Shown here one piece after another: positions 28,201-37,166 of a stretch of DNA of 64,000 bases. The DNA is from Acidobacteriota bacterium. GTDB lineage: Bacteria; Acidobacteriota; Terriglobia; Terriglobales; Acidobacteriaceae. Position numbers and translations under genes: made by a program. Below the pieces are notes generated by a model that ran no database searches, was not told the DNA's origin, and saw only the letters and a program-made list of their open reading frames with translations. Every line of letters begins with the position of its first letter. Within the stretch, counting starts at the first letter, position 1. The stretch covers positions 124,001 through 188,000 of the forward strand of contig JAJXYY010000042.1 in the NCBI GenBank assembly GCA_021780315.1, read 5' to 3'.

Positions 28201-28814
28201 AAGATGCCGGAGGTACCGCTGGGGCCCTGGGTGACGCCGGGCATGAGGTAGACGAAGGCGGTTGGGTCACGCGGGCCGCCGTTCATCTGGAGGGGGAGCG
28301 CGGTGTAGATGTTGTTCTCGATGGTTCCGCCGAGGGTGGCGTTGGTGGTGTCGAGCTGGGGCGGTGCGGAGGAGACGGTGACGGTCTGGTCTACCTGTCC
28401 GGTGGAGAGGGAGAGGTTGAGGCCTACGGTCTGGAGTGCGTCTACGGTGACGGATTGCTGGCTGAGCTTCTGGAAGCCGGGGGAGACGACGGTGATGGTG
28501 TAGACGCCGGGGTCGAGGGGGGAGAGGACGTAGTAACCGGCGCTGGTGGTGGTGCGGACGGTTTTTTCGCCGGTGGTGTTCTGGGTGGCGGTGACGGTGG
28601 CTCCCGGGATGATGGCTCCGGTGGGGTCGGTGACGGTACCGGTGATGGCGCCCTTACCGGAGAGCTGTGCGTGGGCTGCGGTGCCGCAGAACAGGGCGGC
28701 GGCGGTGCAGAGCAGAAGCAGAAGACGGAGTGTGCCACGCAGGCAGGAAGGGCGTGCGGCAGGATGTGCGCTTTGCGAGCCGAAGAACTTGGATGTCATC
28801 AATAACCTCTTCAT
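25206..28814 (-). CDS. TonB-dependent receptor, Oar-like, with N-terminal carboxypeptidase-regulatory-like domain
   Basis: GAITGTVTDPTGAIIPGATVTATQNTTGEKTVRTTTSAGYYVLSPLDPGVYTI followed by plug and barrel (LSLGLRWDYF-like NLGLRWDYFPSFTE). Start taken as MKRLLMTSKFFG; exact start uncertain. Confidence 0.88.
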   Translation of the reverse strand: MKRLLMTSKFFGSQSAHPAARPSCLRGTLRLLLLLCTAAALFCGTAAHAQLSGKGAITGTVTDPTGAIIPGATVTATQNTTGEKTVRTTTSAGYYVLSPLDPGVYTITVVSPGFQKLSQQSVTVDALQTVGLNLSLSTGQVDQTVTVSSAPPQLDTTNATLGGTIENNIYTALPLQMNGGPRDPTAFVYLMPGVTQGPSGTSGIFNGSGSQGRLDEIYIDGVPLTRISIQGDPRNVSSAISVEAVDQFQAVTSGTPIVYAGAGVQNYVVKSGTNHIHGSVYEYFRNTVFDTWGWGAPAVINPLTGKADKPVERQNEYGITLGAPILKDKVFFFGSYDGYRFNKAGNPALYTVPTLQERQGDFSDLPAGQNIYDPALTVCSGGKCTRQQASFNGKLNAFDPTRIGPAELALAKLLPAPTNNSITNNYFGQTPTNTFSWNTTEKIDAQLTAKQRVSAVFAASKSGVLGYLSKGSQIPLPYTDGQFFTPKTKTLVLEHTYVLTSNLVNQVKFGFVRYYDLVGNPSYNTAYGIVSNAGVKGLPAGQVADSFPTTKFGGPNSLTEWGGGKAYTETTNTYDLLDNVQYTRGKHSLTLGAIRQWLQDNNTAYLTGTAPLSLGYSNLETAGYSSGKINTKTGDSYASFLLGQVDNSQLVQNAVLTTGARIRPLSIYAQDDYRLSSKLTVNLGLRWDYFPSFTEVENRFSFLNPTLTNPATGNLGALQFAGGGAFGCNCSTPVQSWYKNFGPRLGLAYAVDDKTVFRAGYAINYTHGTGIQNATRLGTGQLGYSASPNPKSSSNSGIAAFNLDQGFPAYQAPPFINSTYGAGFATNINTAAASVSYGDPYLGSRAPYVINYNAGIERQITSNIAVQVNYVGSQGHFLPIGSSGARGLYSDQIDPSFYNLGSLLTASATPANVAAAQAINPAVKLPYATFAGTIGQMLRPFPQYNGVGDTYGNIVNSNYNAFQMVLKKRMSHGLDFMLNYTYSKEIDDGGTFRSGYISNRAERSRGTADIPEILNSTAVYQLPFGKGHGFGSGNPIVSALVSDWTVSGIYTYAAGAPLTITSSACNNPFAGTCMPNINTAFGFNSPRKNGSYGAGALAGQTSPSYIDATAFSDTPAYSFGNVARTAPYGLRGPGRYDIDMSLKRSVTLYDNVKLLFDVSAYNLTNKVLFGISSTSIDSSSFGQISGQSNNSRDIQLAARINF

Positions 28815-29230
28815 AGGGGTGGAGCGATTGCCTGCGCGCTGCGTTCGACACGCTTTTCCAGAGATGGGCTGTAACACTAAGGTCAGACCACATTGGACGG
28901 CGAGGGTTAGCATCTTACTTTGGTAGGACAACTGTCAAGGCTTTTGGGAGTTTTTTTTCGTAGAGAGACGTGCGCGAATGATAGCGATTACATTGACTTT
29001 TTGTCTATGTTCAGGGTGAACACAGGAGAGGCGAGCGGGAGAGTTTGGATGTGGCGATAGTGCGGGTACGATTTGATTGGTTCTACCAACAATTAAGATG
29101 GCAGCGGGTGGTGGCGGGTGGAGGCGGGTGGAGGAGCGGGTGTGGAGCTATGAGGCAAGGCGGGATATTTGCACACGAGGGAGCGAAGGCACAGGGTGGG
29201 GTGCTTGCAGGGGCAGCGGAGTTGGGGGGA

Positions 29231-31234
29231 TCAGGGGGTTTGGGGGGCGATGGCGAGCGGGGTTTTGACGGGGGCGGCGATGCCGACGAACTCGGTGAGG
29301 GTGTTGCTGCCCTGATTGCTGACCCAGATGTTGCCGCTGGCATCGATGGCGAGGGCGAAGGCTTCGAGGAGGTCAGCATCGGGGGCCCAGCCGGGGAGTG
29401 GGGAGAGGGTTGCACCGGGGGCGGGTGCGGCTGAACCGGCGAGTTGGGTGAGGTAGGTGTTGCGGTAGTTGGCGATCCAGACGTTGCCGTTGCCGTCGAT
29501 GGCGATTCCCTGGGGGTGATCGATGGTGTTGCTGGCGGTGTAGCCACCGTTGGAGATGACGGTTCCGGTGGTGGTGGAGAGCTGGGAGATGCTGTTGCCG
29601 TAGTAGTTGGCGATCCAGAGGTATCCTCGCTGGTCGATGGCGAGGCCTGCGGCGGCGTCGCAGCAGGCGAAGTTGGTGGCGGAGGCACCGTCGGGGGAGA
29701 CTTTGGTTACGCTACCGGAGCCCTGGTTTCCGATCCAGGCGTTATGGTTGGCGTCGATGGCGATGGCGTCGGGGAAGGCGAAGAGCTGGTTGGTGTATCC
29801 GGTGGCTCCGGAGAGGGGTTGGCCGGAAGGGTTGAGCTGGGTGAGGTGGGAGTTGCCGTAGTCGACGACCCAGGTGGTTCCGTTGGGGTCGATGGCGACG
29901 GCGATGGGGTAGTCGAGGCCGCCTGCGGTGAAGCCGTTGGTTCCGGAGATGGGCTGGCCGGCGGAGTTGAGCTCGGTGACGGAGCCGAGGCCGCCGTTGA
30001 TGGATCCGGCGCTGGCTTCGTTGGGGATCCAGACGTTGTTCTGGCTGTCGATGGCGAGGCCGTAGGCGTTGTGGAGGCCGAAGCCGGTGATTCCGTTGGG
30101 AAAGAGGGGGACACCGGTGGGGGAGAACTGGGTGGCGGAGCCTCCGCTGGGGTTGATGCTATTGGGGGAGAAGTAGCTGGCGACCCAGATGTTGCCGAAG
30201 GCGTCTACGGCGAGGGAGGAGGGACTGCTGAGGCCGCCGCCGGTGAAGTTGACGAAGAGGGTCCAGTCGGCGGGGGCTTTGGTGAGGACGGGGGCGAAGG
30301 CGGTGCTGGACTGCGAGAGGGAGTAGAGGGTGGCGACGTTGAGGGCTGGGTGCTGGACGAGATTGATGGCGGCGGTGAGGGTGTCGGCGGGGGTGGAGGA
30401 GGAGGTGGTGGTAGCAGCGAAGAGTGGAGTGCAGGGGTTGGCGCCGGTGCCGTTCCACGCGGTGCAGGAGTTGAGGAGGTTGGCGAGGGAGTTGATGCGG
30501 GGGGTGGGGGCGGTGCCGGTGGCGGGAAAGGTGGGGCCGGGGGTGGCTCCGGTGGTGAGGTTGACGAGGGAGGCGACGGTTGCGACGGCGTTGGCGATGC
30601 CCTGGGCGTTGGTGGCGCTGACGGTGAGTTGGGCGGTGGGGGCGAGGAACTGGGCGAGGGCCCAGACGGAGGCGGCGGTGGTGATCTCGTTGAGGACGAC
30701 GGCGGAGTTGGCGGTGATCTGGCCGCAGGTTCCGAGGGGAGCGATGAGGGCGATGGCGGCGTTGGCGGGGGCGGTGCCGATTTGTCCGCCGCGAGCGACG
30801 AGGTAGAGCTGGGAGGTGGAGGCCGGGCAGGGGTAGGCTGCGGGGACGATGAAGGCTCCGGTGGCGTCGGTGGTGAGGGGGGTGGTGAGGAGGGCGGTGG
30901 GGGTGGTTCCGGTGACGGCGGCGGCGTAGAGCTGGACGGAGGAGGCGTCGATGGGCTGGGTGCCGGCGAGGACTTTGCCGGTGAAGGTGACTCCGCTGAA
31001 GGTGGTGACGGGGGGTGGGGTGACGGGAGGTGGGGTGATGGGAGGCGCGGGAGTGGGGATGGCGACTCCGCTGCCGCAGCCTGAGAGGGAGCAGGCGAAA
31101 GAGGCTGTGAGGGTAAGCAGAACGAGTACGCGTGCGCGGGGAAGGATGGGGGAGGAGAATGGCAAAACGGTTAGACCTTTGTTCGAGCTTGATTTGATAC
31201 TAGCTGCGGCGGTAGGGCCGGGTGAGAGTGTCAA
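29231..31234 (-). CDS. NHL/beta-propeller repeat lipoprotein (Vgb-like)
   Basis: Lipoprotein signal LLTLTASFACSLSGCGSG; repeats IAIDANHNAWIGNQGSGSVTKVS / LAIDQRGYLWIANYYGNSISQLS / IAIDGNGNVWIANYRNTYLTQL. True start probably inside the listed ORF, which overlaps the exosortase stop. Confidence 0.8.
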   Translation of the reverse strand: MTLSPGPTAAASIKSSSNKGLTVLPFSSPILPRARVLVLLTLTASFACSLSGCGSGVAIPTPAPPITPPPVTPPPVTTFSGVTFTGKVLAGTQPIDASSVQLYAAAVTGTTPTALLTTPLTTDATGAFIVPAAYPCPASTSQLYLVARGGQIGTAPANAAIALIAPLGTCGQITANSAVVLNEITTAASVWALAQFLAPTAQLTVSATNAQGIANAVATVASLVNLTTGATPGPTFPATGTAPTPRINSLANLLNSCTAWNGTGANPCTPLFAATTTSSSTPADTLTAAINLVQHPALNVATLYSLSQSSTAFAPVLTKAPADWTLFVNFTGGGLSSPSSLAVDAFGNIWVASYFSPNSINPSGGSATQFSPTGVPLFPNGITGFGLHNAYGLAIDSQNNVWIPNEASAGSINGGLGSVTELNSAGQPISGTNGFTAGGLDYPIAVAIDPNGTTWVVDYGNSHLTQLNPSGQPLSGATGYTNQLFAFPDAIAIDANHNAWIGNQGSGSVTKVSPDGASATNFACCDAAAGLAIDQRGYLWIANYYGNSISQLSTTTGTVISNGGYTASNTIDHPQGIAIDGNGNVWIANYRNTYLTQLAGSAAPAPGATLSPLPGWAPDADLLEAFALAIDASGNIWVSNQGSNTLTEFVGIAAPVKTPLAIAPQTP

Positions 31235-32870
31235 GATTGATGGAGGCGACGAATGCGCGGATGGCAGCGGTCATCTGCTGGCGAGCGGTATCTGCGGGCA
31301 GGGTGGTATCGATGGTTTCGGCGCGGATGAGGATGGGGATGGGACGGGCGGGGTCCTGATTGAAGATGGACTGGGGGGTGGGGCGGCTGTAGACGAAGCC
31401 GAAGCTGGTGGAGGCTGCGGAGTACTCGCCACAGGCGCTGCCATTGCAGATAGTGGTGGCTTCGAGGTACTGGAGGGAGCCGCTGTTGAAGAAGGCTCCG
31501 CTGAAGGAGACGGTATCGTGGGCAGCGGTGGGGAGGGCGATCTCGCCGTGCCAGAGGGGGTCTTCGCCCCGGGCGGAGTGGCAGATGAGGGTGTCGTGGG
31601 AGCCCAGGACCGGGGAGATGCCGATGGAGATGTGGGGGCCCTGGTTTTCAGGAGTGGTAGAGGCGGGAGCGTACTCGGCCCAGTGGAAGAGGAGGGTGCC
31701 TACGTTCAGGTTCTCGTTCCAGGTGCGGACGAGGGTGTAGTCGCCGACGTGGGCGGGAAATTGTCCGGGGGCGTTCTGGTCGCGGCGGAGCTGGTCGACG
31801 TTGTTGGCGAAGTGGTCGCGGGCGAGGGAGCGGGCGACGCCGACGGCCCCGAGGAGGGCGATGCAGGCCATGACGGCGAGGCGGAGGCCGACCCAACGGG
31901 GAGAGTGAGTCTGCGGGGAGGCGAGGGTTGACTGCGGCTGGAGTTGGCCGGGGGATTCCTTGAGGCGGTTGATGGCGTAGAAGAGCAGGAAGGTGCCAAG
32001 GAGGAAGAGGCAGGCACCGATGATGTAGTCGCCCATCTCGGCGCGGCTTTGGAGCCAGGGGATGTGGAGGGCGACGATGTAGTAGAGGACGAGCACGCAG
32101 AGGCGGACGAAGTTGAAGAGGTATCCGAGGAGGATGGCGGCTGCGACGACTGCTGCGTGGGCGTACCAGCGGAAGCGGTAGAGGTATCCGGCGACGAGGG
32201 CGATGAAGCCCATGGTGATGGCTCCGCGGATGCCGTTGCAACCGGGAGCGATGAACATGCCGAAGGTGGGGGTGAACATGAGGCGCAACTGGTCGGGGCT
32301 GAGGGGCTGACCGAGGGCCATGGCGAAGGCGCGGGCGACATGGGCGGAGGCGCGCTGCAAGGGGAGATCGACAAGGACGTTGAAGACGTGGGGGACGGGG
32401 TTGACGAACCAGAGGAGGAGGAGCGGAAAGAGGGAGGCGCGGACGAGGCGGGTTCCGCCGAAGAGCAGAACGGCTCCGGTGGCGTAGGCGACGACGACGA
32501 GAGAGTGGGGTGGGACGTAGATGGACCACTGCGGGGTGAGCATGAAGACCAGCACGGACTGGTCGCGCAGGCGCACGGCGAAGATGGTGAGGAGGAGCAG
32601 GCCGAGTCCCCACCAGGTACCGTCCATCTGCCAGTCGAGGGACTTCCAGACGCGGAGGATGAGGACGACGCTGACGATGGGAATGATCATCCCGATCGAC
32701 TTGAGGGCGTCGGTGACCCAGAGGTTCCAGAGGAACAGCAGGGTGGACCAGATGGTGGCGGTACCGAGTAACGCGAGCAGGGTGGCGTACCCGGCGGCGA
32801 GTTGCGGGGAGAGGCGGGTGCTCCGGGAGAACAGTCCGGGACGAACTTCGGCAACAGGAAGAGTCGTCAT
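31200..32870 (-). CDS. Exosortase family protein with EpsI-like C-terminal domain (possibly XrtJ type)
   Basis: Polytopic; FIAPGCNGIRGAITMG (exosortase Cys motif) and YLFNFVRLCVLV (NxxR motif); soluble C-terminus ending in Arg-rich tail. Confidence 0.85.
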   Translation of the reverse strand: MTTLPVAEVRPGLFSRSTRLSPQLAAGYATLLALLGTATIWSTLLFLWNLWVTDALKSIGMIIPIVSVVLILRVWKSLDWQMDGTWWGLGLLLLTIFAVRLRDQSVLVFMLTPQWSIYVPPHSLVVVAYATGAVLLFGGTRLVRASLFPLLLLWFVNPVPHVFNVLVDLPLQRASAHVARAFAMALGQPLSPDQLRLMFTPTFGMFIAPGCNGIRGAITMGFIALVAGYLYRFRWYAHAAVVAAAILLGYLFNFVRLCVLVLYYIVALHIPWLQSRAEMGDYIIGACLFLLGTFLLFYAINRLKESPGQLQPQSTLASPQTHSPRWVGLRLAVMACIALLGAVGVARSLARDHFANNVDQLRRDQNAPGQFPAHVGDYTLVRTWNENLNVGTLLFHWAEYAPASTTPENQGPHISIGISPVLGSHDTLICHSARGEDPLWHGEIALPTAAHDTVSFSGAFFNSGSLQYLEATTICNGSACGEYSAASTSFGFVYSRPTPQSIFNQDPARPIPILIRAETIDTTLPADTARQQMTAAIRAFVASINLDTLTRPYRRS

Positions 32871-32924
32871 AAAGATCTCAAGGGGACGGTTCGCGCGGAG
32901 CAGAGAGGCAAAGAGCCGACCCGG

Positions 32925-33122
32925 TTACTTGGAGGAGTTGCGGCGAGCCTTGATGCGAGCACGCGCGGAGACGAAGAAGGCACCAGCTGATCCTACTACG
33001 GCAAGGAGAGCAGTTGGGTTTTCGGGGGAGTTGACGCAGCCATCGATGGTCTGTGCGTGAAGGGGAAGCGCCGCGGAGAACAGGAGTGCAGCGCCGAGCA
33101 GATAAAATCTGGTGTTTGTCAT
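32925..33122 (-). CDS. PExPT-CTERM-like 65-aa protein, putative dedicated exosortase substrate
   Basis: MTNTRFYLLGAALLFSAALPLHAQTIDGCVNSPENPTALLAVVGSAGAFFVSARARIKARRNSSK: signal peptide, SPENPT, TM, basic tail; 54 nt upstream of the exosortase. Confidence 0.8.
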   Translation of the reverse strand: MTNTRFYLLGAALLFSAALPLHAQTIDGCVNSPENPTALLAVVGSAGAFFVSARARIKARRNSSK

Positions 33123-33126
33123 AGTG

Positions 33127-33167
33127 TCCTCTAACAAAACGTTACCGAGGGCAATGGTCAAAGTCAA
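33127..33167 (-). promoter_or_regulatory. Candidate promoter and RBS for the PExPT-CTERM/exosortase operon
   Basis: Minus strand TTGACT (33162-33167), 17 bp, TAACGT (33139-33144), then AGAGGA RBS (33127-33132) before ATG. The -10 match is weak. Confidence 0.4.
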
Positions 33168-33301
33168 TTGAAACAGGTGCGGAAAAGGCCGTGTTTTATG
33201 GCTAATTAGTGTTATCGACGGTACGTGCCTGCGAGGGTACGCGGGGTGCCGGACGGGAGACTGGGGGAGGTTTCCCGTCCGGCGGGGGTTGGGGGGAGTG
33301 G

Positions 33302-35932
33302 CTATTTCTGTGTATTGAGCCAGTGTTGGAGGTTGGGCTGCTGTGCGGCGTGGAGGTCGATACAGGCGTTGATGTTGTCGATGGACTGCTTCAAAGTGCG
33401 CTCAGAGGCATCGACGGGGTGGGTGGCGAAGAAGCTGACGACCTGGTCGCGTTGGGGCACGGTGCAGAAGCTGCCGACGGCGGCGACGATGCGGACACCG
33501 GAGCTGGTGGTGAACTGGGCGTGAACCTTCTCCCAGTTGTTGCGGATGTAGTCCCAGGCCTGGGTGCGGGTTTCGGGGTTCTGGAGGAGGATGCTGAGGA
33601 GTATCCAACTGTCCTGATTGCGGACAGCTCCGGAGACGGTGTAGTCGAGGGTCCGCTGAACGAGGGCGGGGTCTTCAAAGCTGGCGAGGGTGAAGAGGGC
33701 CTGGGTCTGCTGCTCGGGGTTGGAGATGGTTTTGCTGCCGTTGAGGATCATCTCGTAGAGGGCTGGGTCACCGTTGGTAGCAGCGATGCTGATGGCTGCG
33801 TCCTGGAAGCTGGGGTCGAGGTTCTTGTCGCGCTGGCCGCCGGAGCTGTAGATTTTGTTGGTGATCTGGCGGGCCTGGGCGAGGATGGCGGGGTCTTTGG
33901 TGCCACCGAGGAGTTGGAAGAGGGTGGCGCGGAGCTCCTGCTTATTAGGCGAGTCGGAGGCGGCGGGGGCACCGAGGGCGGCGTAGACGGGGGCGAACTC
34001 GCGGCGGAAGATGGCTTCCATGCGGTCGTGATCGTCTTTGGTGGCGACGCGGCTGAGGATGGTTCCAGCTTTCTGGAGTCCGCTTTCGATGACGGCGGAG
34101 TTGGGGTCGGCTTTGAGGGAGAGGACGAGCGAAAGGATGTCGCCTACGCTGCCCTGGCCGGAGCGAATGAGGGCCCAGCGATCGCCGAGGAGGCCGATGC
34201 GTTCGGCTGGGGTGAGGCCGGTCTCTGCGTTGGCGGTGATGGCCTGGAGCTGGGTGGGGGTGTAGGCAGTGCGGTAGTAGCCCTTACCGGCAGCGTTGGC
34301 GTAGAAGAAGGGCGCGGAGGCGTCGGCCGGAATGTGCAGAACGGAGTCCGATGGGGTGAGGACGCGGCAGATGGGGGCGGCGCTGGTCTTGATGCAGACG
34401 GGCACGGTCCACTGCTGGTTGGTGGTGGTGTTGCCGACGGTGGCGGGGGCGAGGAAGAAGCGTTGCTGCTGGACGGGGGCTCCGGCGGGGGTGCGGTCGG
34501 AGAAGGTGAGCAGGGGGACGCCGGGCTGGGTGACGAAGCTGGACATGATGGCGTCGACGGGCTTGTGGGAGTTGGCGGTCTGGGCGTTCCAGAAGTCTTC
34601 GGCGGTGGCGTTGCCGTAGAGGTGGGCAGCGAGGTAGTTGTGGACACCCTGGCGGAAGGTCTCTTCGCCGAGGTAGTTTTCGACCATACCGAGGACGGCA
34701 CCGGCTTTGCCGTAGGCGATGCCGTCAAACTCTTCGTTGATTTCGGCGGGGGTATCGGCCTTGGCGCGAATGGTGCGGGTAGTTTTTCCGGCGTCGTAGT
34801 TGAGGGTAGTGTCGAGGCCCTGGGCGGTGTCGAGGGGGATGTTCCACTCGGGGTGCCATTTGGCGACGGGTTTATCTTCCATCCAGGTGGCGAAGCCCTC
34901 GTTGAGCCAGAGGTTGTCCCACCATTGCATGGTGACCATGTCACCGAACCACTGGTGGGCCATCTCGTGGGCGACGACGGAGGCTACGCGCTTCTGGGCG
35001 TTGATGGAGGCGGTTTTGGAGTCGGCGAGGAGGTCGGTTTCGCGGTAGGTGATGCAGCCGAAGTTCTCCATGGCGCCGGCCTCGAAGTCGGGCAGGGCGA
35101 TCATGTCGAGCTTGGGCATGGGGTACTTGATGCCGAAGTAGTTGTCGTAGTAGTGGAGGATGTACTCGGCGGATTTGACGGCGAAGCGGGTGAGTTCGAC
35201 TTTATCGGGGGTGGCGCAGCCGCGGATGGGGACGCCATCGGAGGAGCCTTCGGTACATTTGAAGTCGCCGACGAGGAAGGCGACGAGGTAGGTGGACATT
35301 CTGGGGGTACGGGCGAAGGTGATGGTGTGTTTGCCGGCGATGGGGCCGGGCTTGTCGACGATGATGTTGGTGTTGGAGATGACGGTGTCGGCGGTGTCGA
35401 CGACGAGGGAGATGTCGAAGGTGGCCTTGAGAGCGGGCTCGTCGAAGCTGGGGAAGGCGCGGCGAGCGTCGGTGGATTCGAACTGGGTGACGGCGTAGTT
35501 GCGGGTTTTGGTTTTGGAGAGGTAGAAGCCGCGTAGCTTGTCGTTGAGGATGCCAGTGTAGCTGATGGCGAGGTGTACGGGGCCGGCGGGGAGGGGCTGG
35601 GCGAAGGTGAAGGTTGCCTGCTCGCTGGTGGCGTCGAGGGAGACGGTGGCGGGCTGGGTGGTCATGGGGTCGGCGGAGTTGTCTTTGAGGCGGGCGGCGG
35701 TGACGGAGAGGAACTTGATCTCTGCGGCGTTGAGGGTGATGGTGGTGCTGGGCTGGGCGAGGGTGAGATCGATGGTCTCGGAGCCGGTGAAGGTGGCGGC
35801 GTGGAGGTCGGGGGTGAGGGCGAGGGAGTAGTGGTAGGGCTGGGCGTTGGCGGGGAGGCGCTGGGCGTTGGCGGTGAGGGTGAGGGCGGCAAACGCGAGG
35901 AGGGAGTGACGGAAGAGTTGCGTCGAAATCAT
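33302..35932 (-). CDS. M1 family aminopeptidase, secreted
   Basis: GAMENFG and HEMAHQWFGDMVTMQWWDNLWLNEGFATWME motifs; signal peptide MISTQLFRHSLLAFAALTLTANAQ. Confidence 0.94.
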   Translation of the reverse strand: MISTQLFRHSLLAFAALTLTANAQRLPANAQPYHYSLALTPDLHAATFTGSETIDLTLAQPSTTITLNAAEIKFLSVTAARLKDNSADPMTTQPATVSLDATSEQATFTFAQPLPAGPVHLAISYTGILNDKLRGFYLSKTKTRNYAVTQFESTDARRAFPSFDEPALKATFDISLVVDTADTVISNTNIIVDKPGPIAGKHTITFARTPRMSTYLVAFLVGDFKCTEGSSDGVPIRGCATPDKVELTRFAVKSAEYILHYYDNYFGIKYPMPKLDMIALPDFEAGAMENFGCITYRETDLLADSKTASINAQKRVASVVAHEMAHQWFGDMVTMQWWDNLWLNEGFATWMEDKPVAKWHPEWNIPLDTAQGLDTTLNYDAGKTTRTIRAKADTPAEINEEFDGIAYGKAGAVLGMVENYLGEETFRQGVHNYLAAHLYGNATAEDFWNAQTANSHKPVDAIMSSFVTQPGVPLLTFSDRTPAGAPVQQQRFFLAPATVGNTTTNQQWTVPVCIKTSAAPICRVLTPSDSVLHIPADASAPFFYANAAGKGYYRTAYTPTQLQAITANAETGLTPAERIGLLGDRWALIRSGQGSVGDILSLVLSLKADPNSAVIESGLQKAGTILSRVATKDDHDRMEAIFRREFAPVYAALGAPAASDSPNKQELRATLFQLLGGTKDPAILAQARQITNKIYSSGGQRDKNLDPSFQDAAISIAATNGDPALYEMILNGSKTISNPEQQTQALFTLASFEDPALVQRTLDYTVSGAVRNQDSWILLSILLQNPETRTQAWDYIRNNWEKVHAQFTTSSGVRIVAAVGSFCTVPQRDQVVSFFATHPVDASERTLKQSIDNINACIDLHAAQQPNLQHWLNTQK

Positions 35933-36119
35933 GTGAGTAAGGATACTCAAAGCCTACGGTTCCGTGCAGGCGAACTTATGGAGATTTTCGTGGTGCAGGA
36001 GTTGCCCTATCGATCATTGGATCGGACGGGCGTGGCCGGGTTTCCGCCTGCTACGGTATGAATACGGACGTGCAGCAGGCGGGAGAGAGCGCGACGCAAG
36101 GGTGAAGGATGGGGTGGGG

Positions 36120-37166
36120 TTATCCCTTGAGGGAGGCGGCGCGCTCGGAGTGGCCGGAGTTCTCGGAGGCTCGAGCTTCAGCGTAGGCTGCTGCACCGAG
36201 GAGGGCGCAGGAGTCTTCGAGGATGATGCGAACGGGGATGGCCTGGAGGAGCGGGGAGAGCCGGCCCTTGTCGAGGAAGGCCTGGGTGAAGGATCCGTTC
36301 TGGAGGGTTTTGAGGATTTTGGGGGCGATGCCGCCGCCGAGGTACATGCCGCCGGTGGCGAGGACCTTGAGGGCGAGGTTGCCGGTCTCGGCTCCGTAGG
36401 CGGAGGCGAAGGTTTTGAGGGTTTCGAAGCAGATGGAGCTGGAGCCATCCTCGGCGCACTGACCGATGACGGCGTTGGGGTCTTCGGTGGCGAGGCGGTC
36501 TTTGAGCCACTGTGGCTCGTCTAGTTTTTCCACGTCGCGGAGGAAGGCGTAGACGTTCTTGATGCCGATGCCGGAGACGACTCGCTCGAAGGAGACGCGG
36601 CCCTTGAGGGTGCTGCGGAGGTATTCGAGGAGTGCGATCTCGCGGGTGGTGCGGGCGGCGAAGTCGCAGTGGCCACCTTCGGAGGGGATGGGGCGGTGGG
36701 TTTTGCCGTCCCAGATGAGCAGGGCTTCGCCGAGGCCGGTACCGGCGGCGATGAGGCCACGATGTCCCTGCGCGTCGAGATCACCCTGATGAAGGGTGAA
36801 GATCTGGTCGGGGGCGAGTTCGGGGATGCCGTAGCCGTTGGCTTCGAGATCGTTGATGAGGAAGATGTGCTGGATGGCGAGGGACTTCTGGAGTTCGCGG
36901 GTATCGAGGGTCCAGGGGAGATTGGTGAGCTTGAGGCGGCCGTCGCGGACGGGGCCGGGGCAGCCGAAGCAGGCGGCGACGATCTGGTCGGGGCTGGTGG
37001 CTTGGTGGCCGTCGGCGGCGGCGAGGAAGCGGGTGACGACATCGTCGAGGGAGGCGAACTCGTGGGCGGGAAATTTGTGATCGCGGATGGGGTGGAGGCG
37101 TCCATTGGCGAAGTCATAGAGAGCGAGATGGACCTTGGTACCGCCTACGTCACCTGCGAGGATCAT
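36120..37166 (-). CDS. glk: Glucokinase
   Basis: MILAGDVGGTKVHLALYD; ATP-binding and LINDLEANGYGI, GTGLGEALLIWDGKTHRPIPSEGGH motifs. Confidence 0.92.
   Translation of the reverse strand: MILAGDVGGTKVHLALYDFANGRLHPIRDHKFPAHEFASLDDVVTRFLAAADGHQATSPDQIVAACFGCPGPVRDGRLKLTNLPWTLDTRELQKSLAIQHIFLINDLEANGYGIPELAPDQIFTLHQGDLDAQGHRGLIAAGTGLGEALLIWDGKTHRPIPSEGGHCDFAARTTREIALLEYLRSTLKGRVSFERVVSGIGIKNVYAFLRDVEKLDEPQWLKDRLATEDPNAVIGQCAEDGSSSICFETLKTFASAYGAETGNLALKVLATGGMYLGGGIAPKILKTLQNGSFTQAFLDKGRLSPLLQAIPVRIILEDSCALLGAAAYAEARASENSGHSERAASLKG

Noticed and set aside
29096-29140. Short GGCGGGTGGA-type tandem repeats
   Set aside because: Only a few imperfect units in G-rich sequence; too short and degenerate to call a functional repeat.
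29444-31084. 546-aa Gly/Glu-rich plus-strand ORF
   Set aside because: Antisense to the NHL-repeat lipoprotein; repetition mirrors the sense-strand propeller repeats.
33209-35536. 775-aa plus-strand ORF rich in G, E and V
   Set aside because: Antisense to the M1 aminopeptidase, which has the full HEMAHQWFGD motif.
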